Source: Catonia carolina
Lineage: Eukaryota; Arthropoda; Insecta; Hemiptera; Achilidae
Assembly: GCA_035578175.1 (NCBI GenBank)
Contig: JAQMRL010000022.1
Location: 5,581,896 to 5,645,895 of the forward strand
Reading direction: 5' to 3'
DNA length: 64,000 nt
The position numbers and the translations under genes were made by a program. A model generated the notes under the pieces. The model ran no database searches. It was not told the origin of the DNA and was given only the letters and a program-made list of their open reading frames with translations. The first letter of the stretch is position 1; each line of letters opens with the position of its first letter. Shown here piece after piece: positions 46,994-56,099 of this stretch.

Positions 46994-47068
46994 TTAGCGG
47001 AATGCGGCGACAAGACAACCCAACGAAACCAAAAGTCCAATTATTGCTATCAGCTTCCCTACGTTCAT
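46994..47068 (-). CDS. 24-residue membrane micropeptide
   Basis: ATG in a TTATTATAAAAATG late context, then a single hydrophobic span (about residues 5-22) between Lys5 and a final Arg. It matches the style of the 25.6-26.6 kb micro membrane proteins and fits exactly between neighbours. Coding status needs expression data. Confidence 0.4.
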   Translation of the reverse strand: MNVGKLIAIIGLLVSLGCLVAAFR

Positions 47069-47084
47069 TTTTATAATAAACAGG

Positions 47085-47234
47085 CTAAAACGATCTGTAC
47101 GAGCTAATGCGTTGAGCGAAAACAACCGTATAGCTAAGTGGTAAAAACATCCCTTCCATCAGCGGCACGTTATATCTTAAGATCCTCTGCATACGTTTCC
47201 AAATCAGATCGTTTCGATTGCTTTCCATTCTCAT
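47085..47234 (-). CDS. Possible 49-residue protein downstream of integrase
   Basis: Frame open from an ATG at 47234, 23 bases after the integrase stop, to TAG at 47085. Basic N-terminal half (R-N-D-L-I-W-K-R-M-Q-R), hydrophobic middle. Compact spacing supports it; no motif. Confidence 0.4.
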   Translation of the reverse strand: MRMESNRNDLIWKRMQRILRYNVPLMEGMFLPLSYTVVFAQRISSYRSF

Positions 47235-47256
47235 TGGTTTGTTTTTTTTAATCGAC

Positions 47257-48201
47257 TTACATGAAACTTTCCGATATCAATTCCCATGAGTCGAATTTCT
47301 CGTCAAAACCCAACCAGCGCACTTTCATACGATTTCCTTTCTTTTGTAGAACGCGTTCCACTAAATAAACACCGTCGTGTTTAACTTTCGCCAATTCTTC
47401 TTCGTAAAACTGGCCCAGGATTGGGTTGTCGCTCGAATCGGTGATTCTATAGGTTACGGGAATGAATTTGTCGATCACTTCGGCTACTGTGTAAATCGCC
47501 GGAGTCCAGTTGTACGTATAGCCCTTTTCAAACGTCTGCTTCAATCGACTGATTCTCACTTTGTCTCCCACTTTGAATTTTGGCGACTTTCGTTTTCGTT
47601 TGGGCGCCGGTCGGATTTCATTTATCCTCTGCAATATCTCTTCCTCGTTCTGTTTGCCGACATCCAACGGCCTACACCCGATGGTTCTGTGGATTCTGTT
47701 GTTATATCGGTCTACAATATCATCCAAAAAATCTATCCATCTCCTGTGTCCTCTTATGAAAAATTCTTTGTATATCCACAGCTTTAGCGTCCGTATGACC
47801 CTTTCGGCTATCTGGCTTTTTGTATCGGAGTGAGTGCTGTAGTGGTTGATGTTATATTTTTCCATCAGCCGTCCGAACACGACGTTGTAGAATTCCGTTC
47901 CCTTATCGCTCTGGATGTTTTTTGGTGGAGTAGGAATGGTCTTCAGTATACCCTCAAGTGCCTCGGAAATCTGCTCGCCGGTTTTATTTTTCACGGGTAT
48001 ACACCACAAACGTTTTGAAAAACAATCAATAGCCACTAGAACGTACCTGTGTCCGCGGTTTTGCCGGACATCGTCAGGAAATTCCATAAGATCAATTTGA
48101 ACCAAATCGCCGATCCCTTTCAGGATCACCCGACGTCTTGGAAATTTAAGCCTGCGCTGTTTGAACAGTTCGTTCACCACGTCGAGTTTTTCTTGGGACA
48201 T
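47257..48201 (-). CDS. DDE integrase of Polinton/retroviral type with chromodomain
   Basis: A 314-residue RNase H-fold integrase that would insert linear DNA ends into a target. The catalytic triad is visible: D37 in Q-I-D-L-M, D99 in Q-S-D-K-G-T-E-F and E133 in I-A-E-R-V-I-R-T-L-K. The basic C-terminal half has an SH3-like K-V-G-D-K-V-R-I near 221-228, then a chromodomain from about 276 (Y-L-V-E-R-V-L ... V-R-W-L-G-F ... D-S-W-E). The zinc HHCC domain of retroviral enzymes is absent, which, with the chromodomain, fits Polinton/adintovirus integrases. It is intact and embedded between structural-type genes. Nudiviruses use tyrosine recombinases instead, so this gene is out of place. Confidence 0.9.
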   Translation of the reverse strand: MSQEKLDVVNELFKQRRLKFPRRRVILKGIGDLVQIDLMEFPDDVRQNRGHRYVLVAIDCFSKRLWCIPVKNKTGEQISEALEGILKTIPTPPKNIQSDKGTEFYNVVFGRLMEKYNINHYSTHSDTKSQIAERVIRTLKLWIYKEFFIRGHRRWIDFLDDIVDRYNNRIHRTIGCRPLDVGKQNEEEILQRINEIRPAPKRKRKSPKFKVGDKVRISRLKQTFEKGYTYNWTPAIYTVAEVIDKFIPVTYRITDSSDNPILGQFYEEELAKVKHDGVYLVERVLQKKGNRMKVRWLGFDEKFDSWELISESFM

Positions 48202-48230
48202 TGTCTTTTTTTGAAATGATTCTTTAAAAA

Positions 48231-48575
48231 ATGGACTTTATGTTGTGGTTGCACGACGACGCCGTATATTTCGGAGAAATTCATGGGTTGTCATTGGTCA
48301 AACAACATCCCGACGTTGCGCCTATCCTTCCAAAGGTATACAAATATTGTTCGCACGAGTTTTCACATCCCGATGGAATTCAATTTGCAGTAGACACAAA
48401 AGAAGGTACTATATTAAAACACACTTGTTTTACAAAATCAGTTGCCGATGTTATTCAACACAGCAATTTGGCAAACTTACCGGTTAGATCTGTGGAGAAC
48501 GGCGTCGGATCTTCCACGCTGGCCGCTCTATTTTTTGCCATTTATGCCGTTCTTTTGTATATAAGAATAAAATGA
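48231..48575 (+). CDS. Tail-anchored small protein
   Basis: A 114-residue protein starting in CTTTAAAAAATG, divergent from the integrase with a 29-base gap. Soluble body with Cys near 40 and 66, then a C-terminal span at about 92-110. Tail anchoring suggests an envelope or ER membrane protein. Not recognised. Confidence 0.7.
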   Translation: MDFMLWLHDDAVYFGEIHGLSLVKQHPDVAPILPKVYKYCSHEFSHPDGIQFAVDTKEGTILKHTCFTKSVADVIQHSNLANLPVRSVENGVGSSTLAALFFAIYAVLLYIRIK

Positions 48576-48592
48576 TTGACTCCGAATAAAAA

Positions 48593-49069
48593 ATGTACCT
48601 CGCCATATGTAAGATGATCGACTCAAAGGTCACAGAAATTATTTTCCTTGCTGACAAATGGCAACAGTATCTAGACTTATTGCTTTCTCTGTATTCAAAA
48701 TGGAGTGAGTTTTTAGATGAGCTGAAACTTTTTCTCGAAGGCCATTACGAGAACGTGTCGGGATTCCAAAACCTCGACTACTACCGATTCGTTTACTGCA
48801 TAGCCGATACTGTAGAAATAGGATTGAGGAAAATAATAGAGCATGAATACGAGGTGATAAAATACATCAGAGAGTTGCATTTCATCTTATCGACGTTAGA
48901 CTCATTTGTAACTTTTCGAGGATTAAACTCCAAAAAAATAATCGAAGAGTTTTCCAGAAAAAACACCAACTGGAATGTTAAACGTGGGCACGTAAAAGTG
49001 AATATTGACAGAATAAAAACAATAAAAGATAAATGTAAGGATCGGTGGAGTTTGCGCAGGGTAAAATAA
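48593..49069 (+). CDS. Unknown helical protein, 158 residues
   Basis: Starts in GAATAAAAAATG, 17 bases after the preceding stop. All-helical with aromatic-rich segments; basic C-terminal third. No family recognised. Confidence 0.7.
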   Translation: MYLAICKMIDSKVTEIIFLADKWQQYLDLLLSLYSKWSEFLDELKLFLEGHYENVSGFQNLDYYRFVYCIADTVEIGLRKIIEHEYEVIKYIRELHFILSTLDSFVTFRGLNSKKIIEEFSRKNTNWNVKRGHVKVNIDRIKTIKDKCKDRWSLRRVK

Positions 49070-49112
49070 ATAAAAAAACAACAATGATTTCAAATTAATT
49101 TATACGATTTAT

Positions 49113-49511
49113 TCAATGAAATTTGCTACTGTAATTATAAAAAGTGTCAACAATAAATTGGTTGTGTTTCACATCCGAAGATATAGGAAAAATTAATAAG
49201 TCCGGTATTTGTAGGAGATCAATATTTTCGGTCAGTTTGACCCCATAACATATGAGATATGTTGAATTTTTTAAGTAGTTCAGAAGGAAATTACTATACA
49301 ATACGAAGCTGTTTGAAAATACCGGCAGCCATATATGGTCAAACTGTTGAAATTCCCTTACGTATTTCCATTGTCTTGTATGATGCGACAACGATTTCAG
49401 ATCCCCTTCGTCCAAAGATGGGGCGTCGACCAGGACCTTTACTTTCGAACTTGTTGTTATTCTCGGGAGAAATTTGCGAACATTTTCTTCTGAATTTTGA
49501 AACACCTTCAT
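49113..49511 (-). CDS. Unknown protein, 132 residues
   Basis: The open frame extends to 49655, but a divergent membrane-protein gene with a strong late start begins at 49533, so I set the start at the ATG at 49511. The body has aromatic-rich strands (D-H-I-W-L-P-V-F). Not recognised. Confidence 0.55.
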   Translation of the reverse strand: MKVFQNSEENVRKFLPRITTSSKVKVLVDAPSLDEGDLKSLSHHTRQWKYVREFQQFDHIWLPVFSNSFVLYSNFLLNYLKNSTYLICYGVKLTENIDLLQIPDLLIFPISSDVKHNQFIVDTFYNYSSKFH

Positions 49512-49532
49512 GCTTACGTCTTTGAAAAAAAA

Positions 49533-49751
49533 ATGTATATCGTTGTGTTGTGGAGCATCGCTACGGTTTCGATTGTAATCATCATGATAGATGTCATACT
49601 GTCCAGATATATGGACGTTGGTATCGTTAAGCTTGTTGTCAGCGCCGGTCTCCATGTCTTGTCTAGTATATTTTTGTCTGCGTATTTAAATACAAACTAT
49701 GTTTTAATTAAGAAAACGCCAAACAACACCAGCCCTCCGATAGTGTTATGA
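49533..49751 (+). CDS. Two-span small membrane protein
   Basis: A 72-residue protein from the ATG in TTGAAAAAAAAATG. Spans at about 2-22 and 29-50. A longer frame from 49497 exists but the A-run start is preferred. Convergent with the gene at 49764. Confidence 0.6.
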   Translation: MYIVVLWSIATVSIVIIMIDVILSRYMDVGIVKLVVSAGLHVLSSIFLSAYLNTNYVLIKKTPNNTSPPIVL

Positions 49752-49763
49752 TGATGCAGACGA

Positions 49764-50423
49764 TTATACCGCTTGGGTCAAGGCGGTGCATTCGATTGAT
49801 TTGCAAAACGTCGTCAGGATGCGTTCGAAATTGTTTTCATAATATCTTATCAGTTCCTTCATGGCGAATCGTCTCGTCTCCGACCATTCTTTGTCGCAGG
49901 ATCGCTGTATTTCTTTTACCAAAACGGGATGACAAGCGCTGAAGAAGTTCAGGTACGGCATGTTCATGAGACTTCCAATCTGTGTCACCACATTGAAGGC
50001 CGTTATGCCTAGGGTTAATACGGGTAGGGTGTCATATTTTCTTTCTCTTCTCAGCAAGTTCAGCACGTTGAGTAGAAATCTACTGTAGATTTCGAGATCC
50101 GTTTGAAAACTGTTGGGTGTTTTCGACCGGATCATTGGAGTTTTGATTACGGCAATATGACACTTATTAAGTGCCTTCAAGAGTTTGGTTATTTTATTGC
50201 TGTTGTCCGTTAGATTATGGGACACTCTTGTACCAGTCATATAGTTTTCATCTTCCATGTGGTATAGTTGATCGTTGTTGAATCCCACTATAACTGCGCA
50301 GATATACTCCTTCTTGAACTCGGCCAAAAACATACTACGCATTCTGATATATAATCCGTGAGATATAGATGTCCCATGTTCTTTTTCCAACTCTTCAATA
50401 TATTTTAAAAAAATATGTTCCAT
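49764..50423 (-). CDS. Unknown protein, 219 residues
   Basis: Soluble, mostly helical; the ATG follows TATTTTAAAAAAATATG in the late style. It has a basic L-L-R-R-E-R-K segment near 122-128 and a Cys-containing C-terminal third. Not recognised. Confidence 0.75.
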   Translation of the reverse strand: MEHIFLKYIEELEKEHGTSISHGLYIRMRSMFLAEFKKEYICAVIVGFNNDQLYHMEDENYMTGTRVSHNLTDNSNKITKLLKALNKCHIAVIKTPMIRSKTPNSFQTDLEIYSRFLLNVLNLLRRERKYDTLPVLTLGITAFNVVTQIGSLMNMPYLNFFSACHPVLVKEIQRSCDKEWSETRRFAMKELIRYYENNFERILTTFCKSIECTALTQAV

Positions 50424-50525
50424 TATCTCTTGTCGACTAACTGACTTGATAGACTGACTACCTCTTGAACGTTTGGTCTGTTTATATAGCAGCTGAAATC
50501 AATAATCAAACAAAAAAAAACGATA

Positions 50526-50774
50526 ATGTTAATCTGTTCGAATGTTTCGTCCAAAATTACAACTCACCAAACAAAATGTAAACCGAATCAATATCAATAT
50601 CTGTACTTTGAACTGAACTGCAAACACCCAGTGGACCACGTCACTATAAATCTCATGATTCGAGCCAACTTGGTAAAGGTGTACGACTGCACGAATCTCG
50701 CCGATATCATCGAGAAGGCTTCACACAACGATGACAGGATAATGAGGTATTTTTTTGGTAACAAAAAATGTTGA
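50526..50774 (+). CDS. Small unknown protein before PIF-8
   Basis: An 82-residue protein whose end overlaps the PIF-8 start by 7 bases. It has four Cys and a V-D-H-V-T-I-N element near 36-42. Starts in an A9-CGATAATG context. Not recognised. Confidence 0.6.
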   Translation: MLICSNVSSKITTHQTKCKPNQYQYLYFELNCKHPVDHVTINLMIRANLVKVYDCTNLADIIEKASHNDDRIMRYFFGNKKC

Positions 50775-52744
50775 TCGTCGCCGTACTGGTGTTTTTCGTG
50801 GTTTTTATATTCATAAAGATACTTCTCAATTTGAAACACAAATGGCGCGTTAAGTACGACAACCGAGTCGGTATGACGCAGTTGAGATCTTTTGCTGACG
50901 GTAAAACATTAAACGCGAAAGAGTTTACCAGTGTTGCCGCCAAAATTTCTAACAACTTCGAGATAGTGGACAAAGGTGAGAGAAAATACGAGCTGCAGGT
51001 CGGCGGGGAAGGATCGGCGCCGATCGAGAGATGGTGTCCGGAGGGGTTTGTTTTCGCCGAGTCTGCTGGGTGTGTGAAGGAAAATATCTGCTACAGAAAA
51101 CAATCCGGCCAATACGTCTTGGATCGTGCGGACGCAAAGAATATATTCGAGTGCGAAGGTGACAATAAAATCAGACGGGTTCACGTCTGCGGTGAGCATG
51201 GTTACATACCAAACGGTAGATATCCGTGTGGTGCTTTAAACTATTGCCTCCTGAGTCCGGACGGTACCGTAAATCACAACTCGAACCTGCCATATTACCA
51301 ATACACAGAATGCGTGAATGGTTTACCCGAAACGCGTTCGTGCAAATATGCAGAGAAACAGTATTTTGATCCGGACACACTGACCTGTTCTGACTTGCCG
51401 AACGAATGCTTGACGGTCGCCAAAAACGAAGTTTTCGTTTTCACTGACAACTATTCGGGTAAAATCGTTAATTGTCTAGTTGGGGCAGACGACCAATTAT
51501 CTATCAGCTATATTGACGATAAAGTGGCGAGGTCGTTGGTCAAGCGTAAAGGATGTGATTCTACTTCGCGTACACCCGCAGCGATTCCGCCGTTATGGAC
51601 TAAATCCCCTGCGTATAATACATGTGTCGATTACTCTACAGTAACTACATCATGTCCGCCGGATTGTAGATCGGCCCATACTCAGTTCAAACAGTTACAG
51701 GATTACAATATAACGAAAAATTCGGAATATTTCGATCTGTATTTGCAAACCCCTGACATGCGATGTATAACCGTTTTCGACGAAAACCTGCAGAAATGCG
51801 TCCCGTTCGATTTGGATGAGCACTTTAACGGTGGTATCCCGTTGGTGTATAAACCTCCATTAGATCGATATTTTCATTTACCGCTGAAAAAATTAAATCT
51901 TCTAAATCTTGAAATAGAAGAAGAAAATCGCATTGTAGACCCGACTCACAAAGAATTTGCAATATTGAAACCGGAAATTGGTGATTTTGTCTTGCCGACC
52001 CAAGACGATAGTCCTTATTATCGCGGCGCTTATAGCAGGATTGCGAATACTCTTAATATCAGTATTAGATTGTTCAACGGTGATAAGTTCACACGACCCG
52101 TGAATACAATCGAAAAATATTGTTTATATTACTCTCCGACTGACCTTGCTGCGGTGGAGCACATAATATTTGGTAAAAAATTAATCTCGTGTTTGAGGAA
52201 TTTGCCAATAAATGTTGATGTCGATTACAAGGAAACTATACAAAAAAACCGCACATCAAGTAATGAAAAGCCGGGCAATTGTCGACGCGGTAGAACTGAT
52301 CATAAATTTGTTAAAGACCTGTGCGCCGACAACTCGTGTACACGTACGATGTTTATGTTGCCTAGTAGAAACAGTTTTATTGAAGAACTTCCATATTGTC
52401 GCAAAGGAATAGAGGAAATAGACACACACGCGGTCGGTGTGAATTATGTCAACAAATACGTGAGATGTGACAGATCTATGCGACTCGATACAATCAGTAA
52501 CAAACATTCCATTACATCCTTCAAGACGCCATCATGCTCTGATCGGTCGGGAAATGTACGTAGCCATATTATATATAATTATGAGTATGTATGCAAAGAA
52601 AACAATCAGTTTTCATTACCCGACAGTAAAAATTTAAGTGTTAAAAGGTACGTAATAATATTTAGCCAGCATTCGGAGAGGTTACCACGAACTAAAGAAA
52701 TAACTAATGAACTCGAATGGGCATTTTGCAGGCTTTTACCTTAA
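50768..52744 (+). CDS. vp91: VP91 / PIF-8 envelope-nucleocapsid protein, truncated
   Basis: VP91 (PIF-8) is a core protein of the infectivity complex and has a chitin-binding-like domain. The 658-residue open frame begins with a membrane span (about 2-20), then a cysteine-rich C-P-E-G-F-V-F element near 78-86 and a peritrophin/CBM14-type domain near 135-213 (C-G-E-H-G, C-G-A-L-N-Y-C, C-V-N-G, Y-F-D-P-D-T-L-T-C). The remaining part is soluble with scattered Cys. Baculovirus VP91 is about 840 residues, and protein-like frames continue past the stop with shifts (see next entry), so this copy seems to have lost its C-terminal fifth. Start in GTAACAAAAAATG. Confidence 0.8.
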   Translation: MLIVAVLVFFVVFIFIKILLNLKHKWRVKYDNRVGMTQLRSFADGKTLNAKEFTSVAAKISNNFEIVDKGERKYELQVGGEGSAPIERWCPEGFVFAESAGCVKENICYRKQSGQYVLDRADAKNIFECEGDNKIRRVHVCGEHGYIPNGRYPCGALNYCLLSPDGTVNHNSNLPYYQYTECVNGLPETRSCKYAEKQYFDPDTLTCSDLPNECLTVAKNEVFVFTDNYSGKIVNCLVGADDQLSISYIDDKVARSLVKRKGCDSTSRTPAAIPPLWTKSPAYNTCVDYSTVTTSCPPDCRSAHTQFKQLQDYNITKNSEYFDLYLQTPDMRCITVFDENLQKCVPFDLDEHFNGGIPLVYKPPLDRYFHLPLKKLNLLNLEIEEENRIVDPTHKEFAILKPEIGDFVLPTQDDSPYYRGAYSRIANTLNISIRLFNGDKFTRPVNTIEKYCLYYSPTDLAAVEHIIFGKKLISCLRNLPINVDVDYKETIQKNRTSSNEKPGNCRRGRTDHKFVKDLCADNSCTRTMFMLPSRNSFIEELPYCRKGIEEIDTHAVGVNYVNKYVRCDRSMRLDTISNKHSITSFKTPSCSDRSGNVRSHIIYNYEYVCKENNQFSLPDSKNLSVKRYVIIFSQHSERLPRTKEITNELEWAFCRLLP

Positions 52745-53212
52745 CTTATATAAAAGGACAGCGGAAAAATATTTAGTGAAATGCTATAACAGCGCTATCA
52801 AAAAGTTTAAAAACGATTTACAATCTCATAAATAAAGCATAAACGTGTCAGGAAAAATTCTTTCACCACCCTTTTTAACGACCAACAAAATCGGCCATTG
52901 TAACAAACTTATATCTATAATAAACAACAATACTGAAGCGTCGCGTTTAAAATGCGTAGATTTCAATCCGTCTCTAGTCGAGTTTGAATTGTTTCAGAAA
53001 AAACCGTGTTCAGCAGGCGTTCATTTTTCACCGCCCGGTCTGTAAAAGTATCCTATCCGGAAATCGAATCCAACGAAATTATACAAAACCGTGGTGTGTA
53101 TGACAATATGAAGGAACCGGAGACCCTTCCATATCAGACCGTTGGTGAGGTGGCGATTTACAGAATTGGGAAAAATCTTACATCTCGAAATTTTTTACGT
53201 AGCTCGTTATAA
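52704..53212 (+). pseudogene. Broken C-terminal part of the VP91 gene
   Basis: After the VP91 frame drifts, the +1 frame is open from 52704 to a TAA at 52833-52835 with protein-like content (N-G-H-F-A-G-F-Y-L-N near its start). The same frame continues to a stop at 53043-53045. The next frame over takes up from about 53006 to 53212. So at least two frame changes and one stop separate pieces that together have the length missing from VP91. A separate broken gene is the alternative. Positions of the shifts are approximate. Confidence 0.55.
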
Positions 53213-54581
53213 TCGGTAGTATAGATTTCAATATGTACTCGATAACATGTGAGAAAGTGTTACTGGATTTTAAAAAGTAGTATATCGTTTCGTCGTTTAA
53301 AGCGAAAATATCGAAGGTGGGATTCGATTGCAAAGTACGCAGGTAGTGTAAAAATGGATTGATAAATTTGTGTAAAATTTTTATATCGTCTTTGATTCTC
53401 TCGTTCACTGTTTCTTCGCTCCTGATCTTGATGCCCTGTAACTCTAAATTTTCGAATGCGGAATACGATTTGATTTTTCCCAGCCTGATGGTGAGCATAG
53501 CAAAGGCGTATATGCTAATATAATACAGTAATTCTGGCTTTTTCCTCTTGGCGAATACGTTTCTCATATAGGCCAAGAAATGGTCGAACGTTTCGCAGTC
53601 AGAGTAGAGGGCTTTCATGTTGTGCAGGATGAAATTCACGAGATCTGTGAATTCGGACACAACAAAATTTTCACTTATCTGAGCCACTTTTAGATGCAGA
53701 ACGTGGCTGCTACGACATTTGCTCTTCAACGCTTTCTGATATTTCTGATCGGCGTAGTTGAACAATTCTTCTGTCGGTTCCAGTTCGGCCGTGGGTTTAT
53801 GAGCGGCCACCGTCACAAATTGCAATAAAGGTAGAATACCGGTATATTCATTAAGCGAAGCGCCGGTGTCTTGCAGGAAATATATGAAAACCACTGAAGC
53901 GGACAACAGGGCCCGAAAATCCACGTAGGCGGCTTCCCAAGCACAGACGATCCGCATGACGCTGTTCAATACGGCGAAACATTCTGTGGGATGTTGCATG
54001 TCGTTGTAACAATCTTCCCACGATTCGTAGGTAGGCAGTGGAAATCTATGTTTATCGACCACCAGATTCCACCAGGTGACGTTGTCGAGATTAGTGGGGA
54101 AATCGAACAGTCCCGATGTTTCGTTGATGTGGTTTTTATCGTCCGTATTCAGGCGGTCGAGGTTTACGTTCAAAGTTTTAAACAGATTGTATACTGGAAA
54201 TTTTTCCTCCGGTTCGAAAGGCACATACTTTCCGTGGCACCGCGACGAAACGAAATGATACCATTTGGCCAGTCTCTTCAAAGATGTGAAGGACTTAACG
54301 TCACTGTTGCTGTACAACGCAGCGTCCAGCAAACATATTGTTGGGATTAAACTTTTACCACTGGACACCCAGGCCATTCTCAAGATGTTTTCAAACGAGA
54401 AATTAAGGCCCTGAATTCTGATCAACTGACTATTTGTCAAAAGCGTCGCATAATCTATATACGCTTCGACTATTGCCGCGTTGTTTTTGTTCTTCAGCAC
54501 GTAGCTCGTGTCAGTCTCGTCAACTAGCACAGGAACGTCTTTATAATGGCAAACACCATCAATGAAATTTATATGTTCCAT
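53178..54581 (-). CDS. Unknown protein, 467 residues
   Basis: Start chosen at the ATG in GATATTAAAAAAATG, 19 codons inside the longest frame. Soluble, mostly helical, with a Cys-containing W-x-x-C-Y-N-D-M element near 188-195. Intact, and its size suits a nucleocapsid or tegument-like protein, but I do not recognise it. Its end overlaps the broken VP91 tail by 35 bases. Confidence 0.8.
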   Translation of the reverse strand: MEHINFIDGVCHYKDVPVLVDETDTSYVLKNKNNAAIVEAYIDYATLLTNSQLIRIQGLNFSFENILRMAWVSSGKSLIPTICLLDAALYSNSDVKSFTSLKRLAKWYHFVSSRCHGKYVPFEPEEKFPVYNLFKTLNVNLDRLNTDDKNHINETSGLFDFPTNLDNVTWWNLVVDKHRFPLPTYESWEDCYNDMQHPTECFAVLNSVMRIVCAWEAAYVDFRALLSASVVFIYFLQDTGASLNEYTGILPLLQFVTVAAHKPTAELEPTEELFNYADQKYQKALKSKCRSSHVLHLKVAQISENFVVSEFTDLVNFILHNMKALYSDCETFDHFLAYMRNVFAKRKKPELLYYISIYAFAMLTIRLGKIKSYSAFENLELQGIKIRSEETVNERIKDDIKILHKFINPFLHYLRTLQSNPTFDIFALNDETIYYFLKSSNTFSHVIEYILKSILPIITSYVKNFEM

Positions 54582-54959
54582 TTTTTTAATATCGGATGAA
54601 TAGTAGTCACAATTTATATGGACCCACATAATTACCAAATCTTATCTGCCTTGCGCATGCCGCATTAAACTCTAGTGTATTTTTTGTAAATTTTTATTGT
54701 ATTCATTTTAATTATGTACTTAATTGCACGTGAATTAATATACAATTAAATTTCTCCATTCTGCGTAAGAAATAAAAAGATCTACATCCCACATTTTGCC
54801 GACAGTATTTGCTGAACTAACCAACAGTAATGTTTCTATATAAAAACCATAATTTCGACACCCACAGACTTATTACATACTTTATGAGCGCGTTGACAGA
54901 CGTTGAATAACAGTCGATAATTTTCATTTAGTTGACTACCAACGTTTTCCCTTATGCTC

Positions 54960-55880
54960 AAATAACTAGTCAGATAGCAGCCAGATAATCAATCAGAAAA
55001 ATAGTCAAGAAAATATACAGACAGATAACTAATTAGATAGTCAGGCAGTCACATAGCCAGTCAGGTGGTTATCAGATAAGCAGTGAAGTAGTCAGGCAGG
55101 TAGTCAGTAAGATAGATAGGAGTCAAGTATCTAGAGAAGCAGTCAGTTGAAAAACGAGACGGTCAGGTAATCGGTTGATAGTATGACAGATAGGCAGTCA
55201 GACAGGTTGACAGAAAACCAGTCAGGTAAGCAAATAAGCAGACAGTCAGATAACCAGTCGATAGTCTGACAAATAGGCAGTCAGACATGTGGCCAGAAAA
55301 CCAGTCAGGTAAGAAGATAAACAGTCAGTCAGATAACCAGTCGTGTAGTCAAGGCATCGGTGGACTGTTGTACTCGCTTTTATGGTATTTAACTAATATC
55401 TTTAAATTTTATCTGCTTACTTTCAAATAAGAAAAATTGTTTCAGTTGGCTTCATAATATAAATAAATCGTAATATTCTACTATTCTCTTTTAATGCTTT
55501 TGTAATTGGTTAAAGTCACATAACCAACGAGTCAGTAAGATATCCGTCGATTGTCTGGCAGGTAGGGAGTCAGGTTATTAGATAACAAGTCAGTCAGACA
55601 GATAACCAGTCAAACAGTCAGGACATCGATGCAAATTTATACTATCTTTTACAGTTAATAACTAATTTCTTTAAATTTTATCTGCTTACTTTAAAATAAA
55701 TTAAAAGGCTCTAATAATTTATTTAAGTCTATTGTATTTGGTCCGAATTATTTAAAAAAAATTATATACTTGCAAGTAAGGATTTCAGAGAAGCAGTCAG
55801 ATAACCAACGAGTCAGTCAGATAGCCAGTCGATGGTCTGGCAGATAAGCAGTCAGGTTATCAGATACCCAGTGTAATACT
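54960..55880 (-). repeat. Inverted copies of the left repeat array
   Basis: The words here are the reverse complements of the left array: CAGTCAGATAACCAGTC in place of GACTGGTTATCTGACTG, and TTTAAATTTTATCTGCTTACTTT in place of its complement. At least two full units are recognisable (about 55220-55510 and 55560-55740), diverged by perhaps 20-30 percent from the left copies. The array therefore flanks the viral gene block in mirror orientation. The 54640-54959 spacer before it holds nothing. Confidence 0.8.
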
Positions 55881-56099
55881 TTACCAAAAAAATTTCATTT
55901 CGTTTATTTGGTAAAATAATAAAATCTGTTTCATTATTTAATTTTTTTATTCAAGCACATATGTTTTTCAGTTCTTTCATAATAGTATTTCATATTCTTT
56001 TTCTTAGGCTTTACATTTTACGTTTTATTTCAATCGTTTTCACGTAGGCTGCCTTTTGGATTGTATGAATCCGCATTTTGGAATCTCTGTTGCCTATTA

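Noticed and set aside
47257..48201. Retrotransposon polyprotein fragment
   Set aside because: The frame is a complete protein with its own start and stop; no reverse transcriptase, protease or LTR is seen around it.
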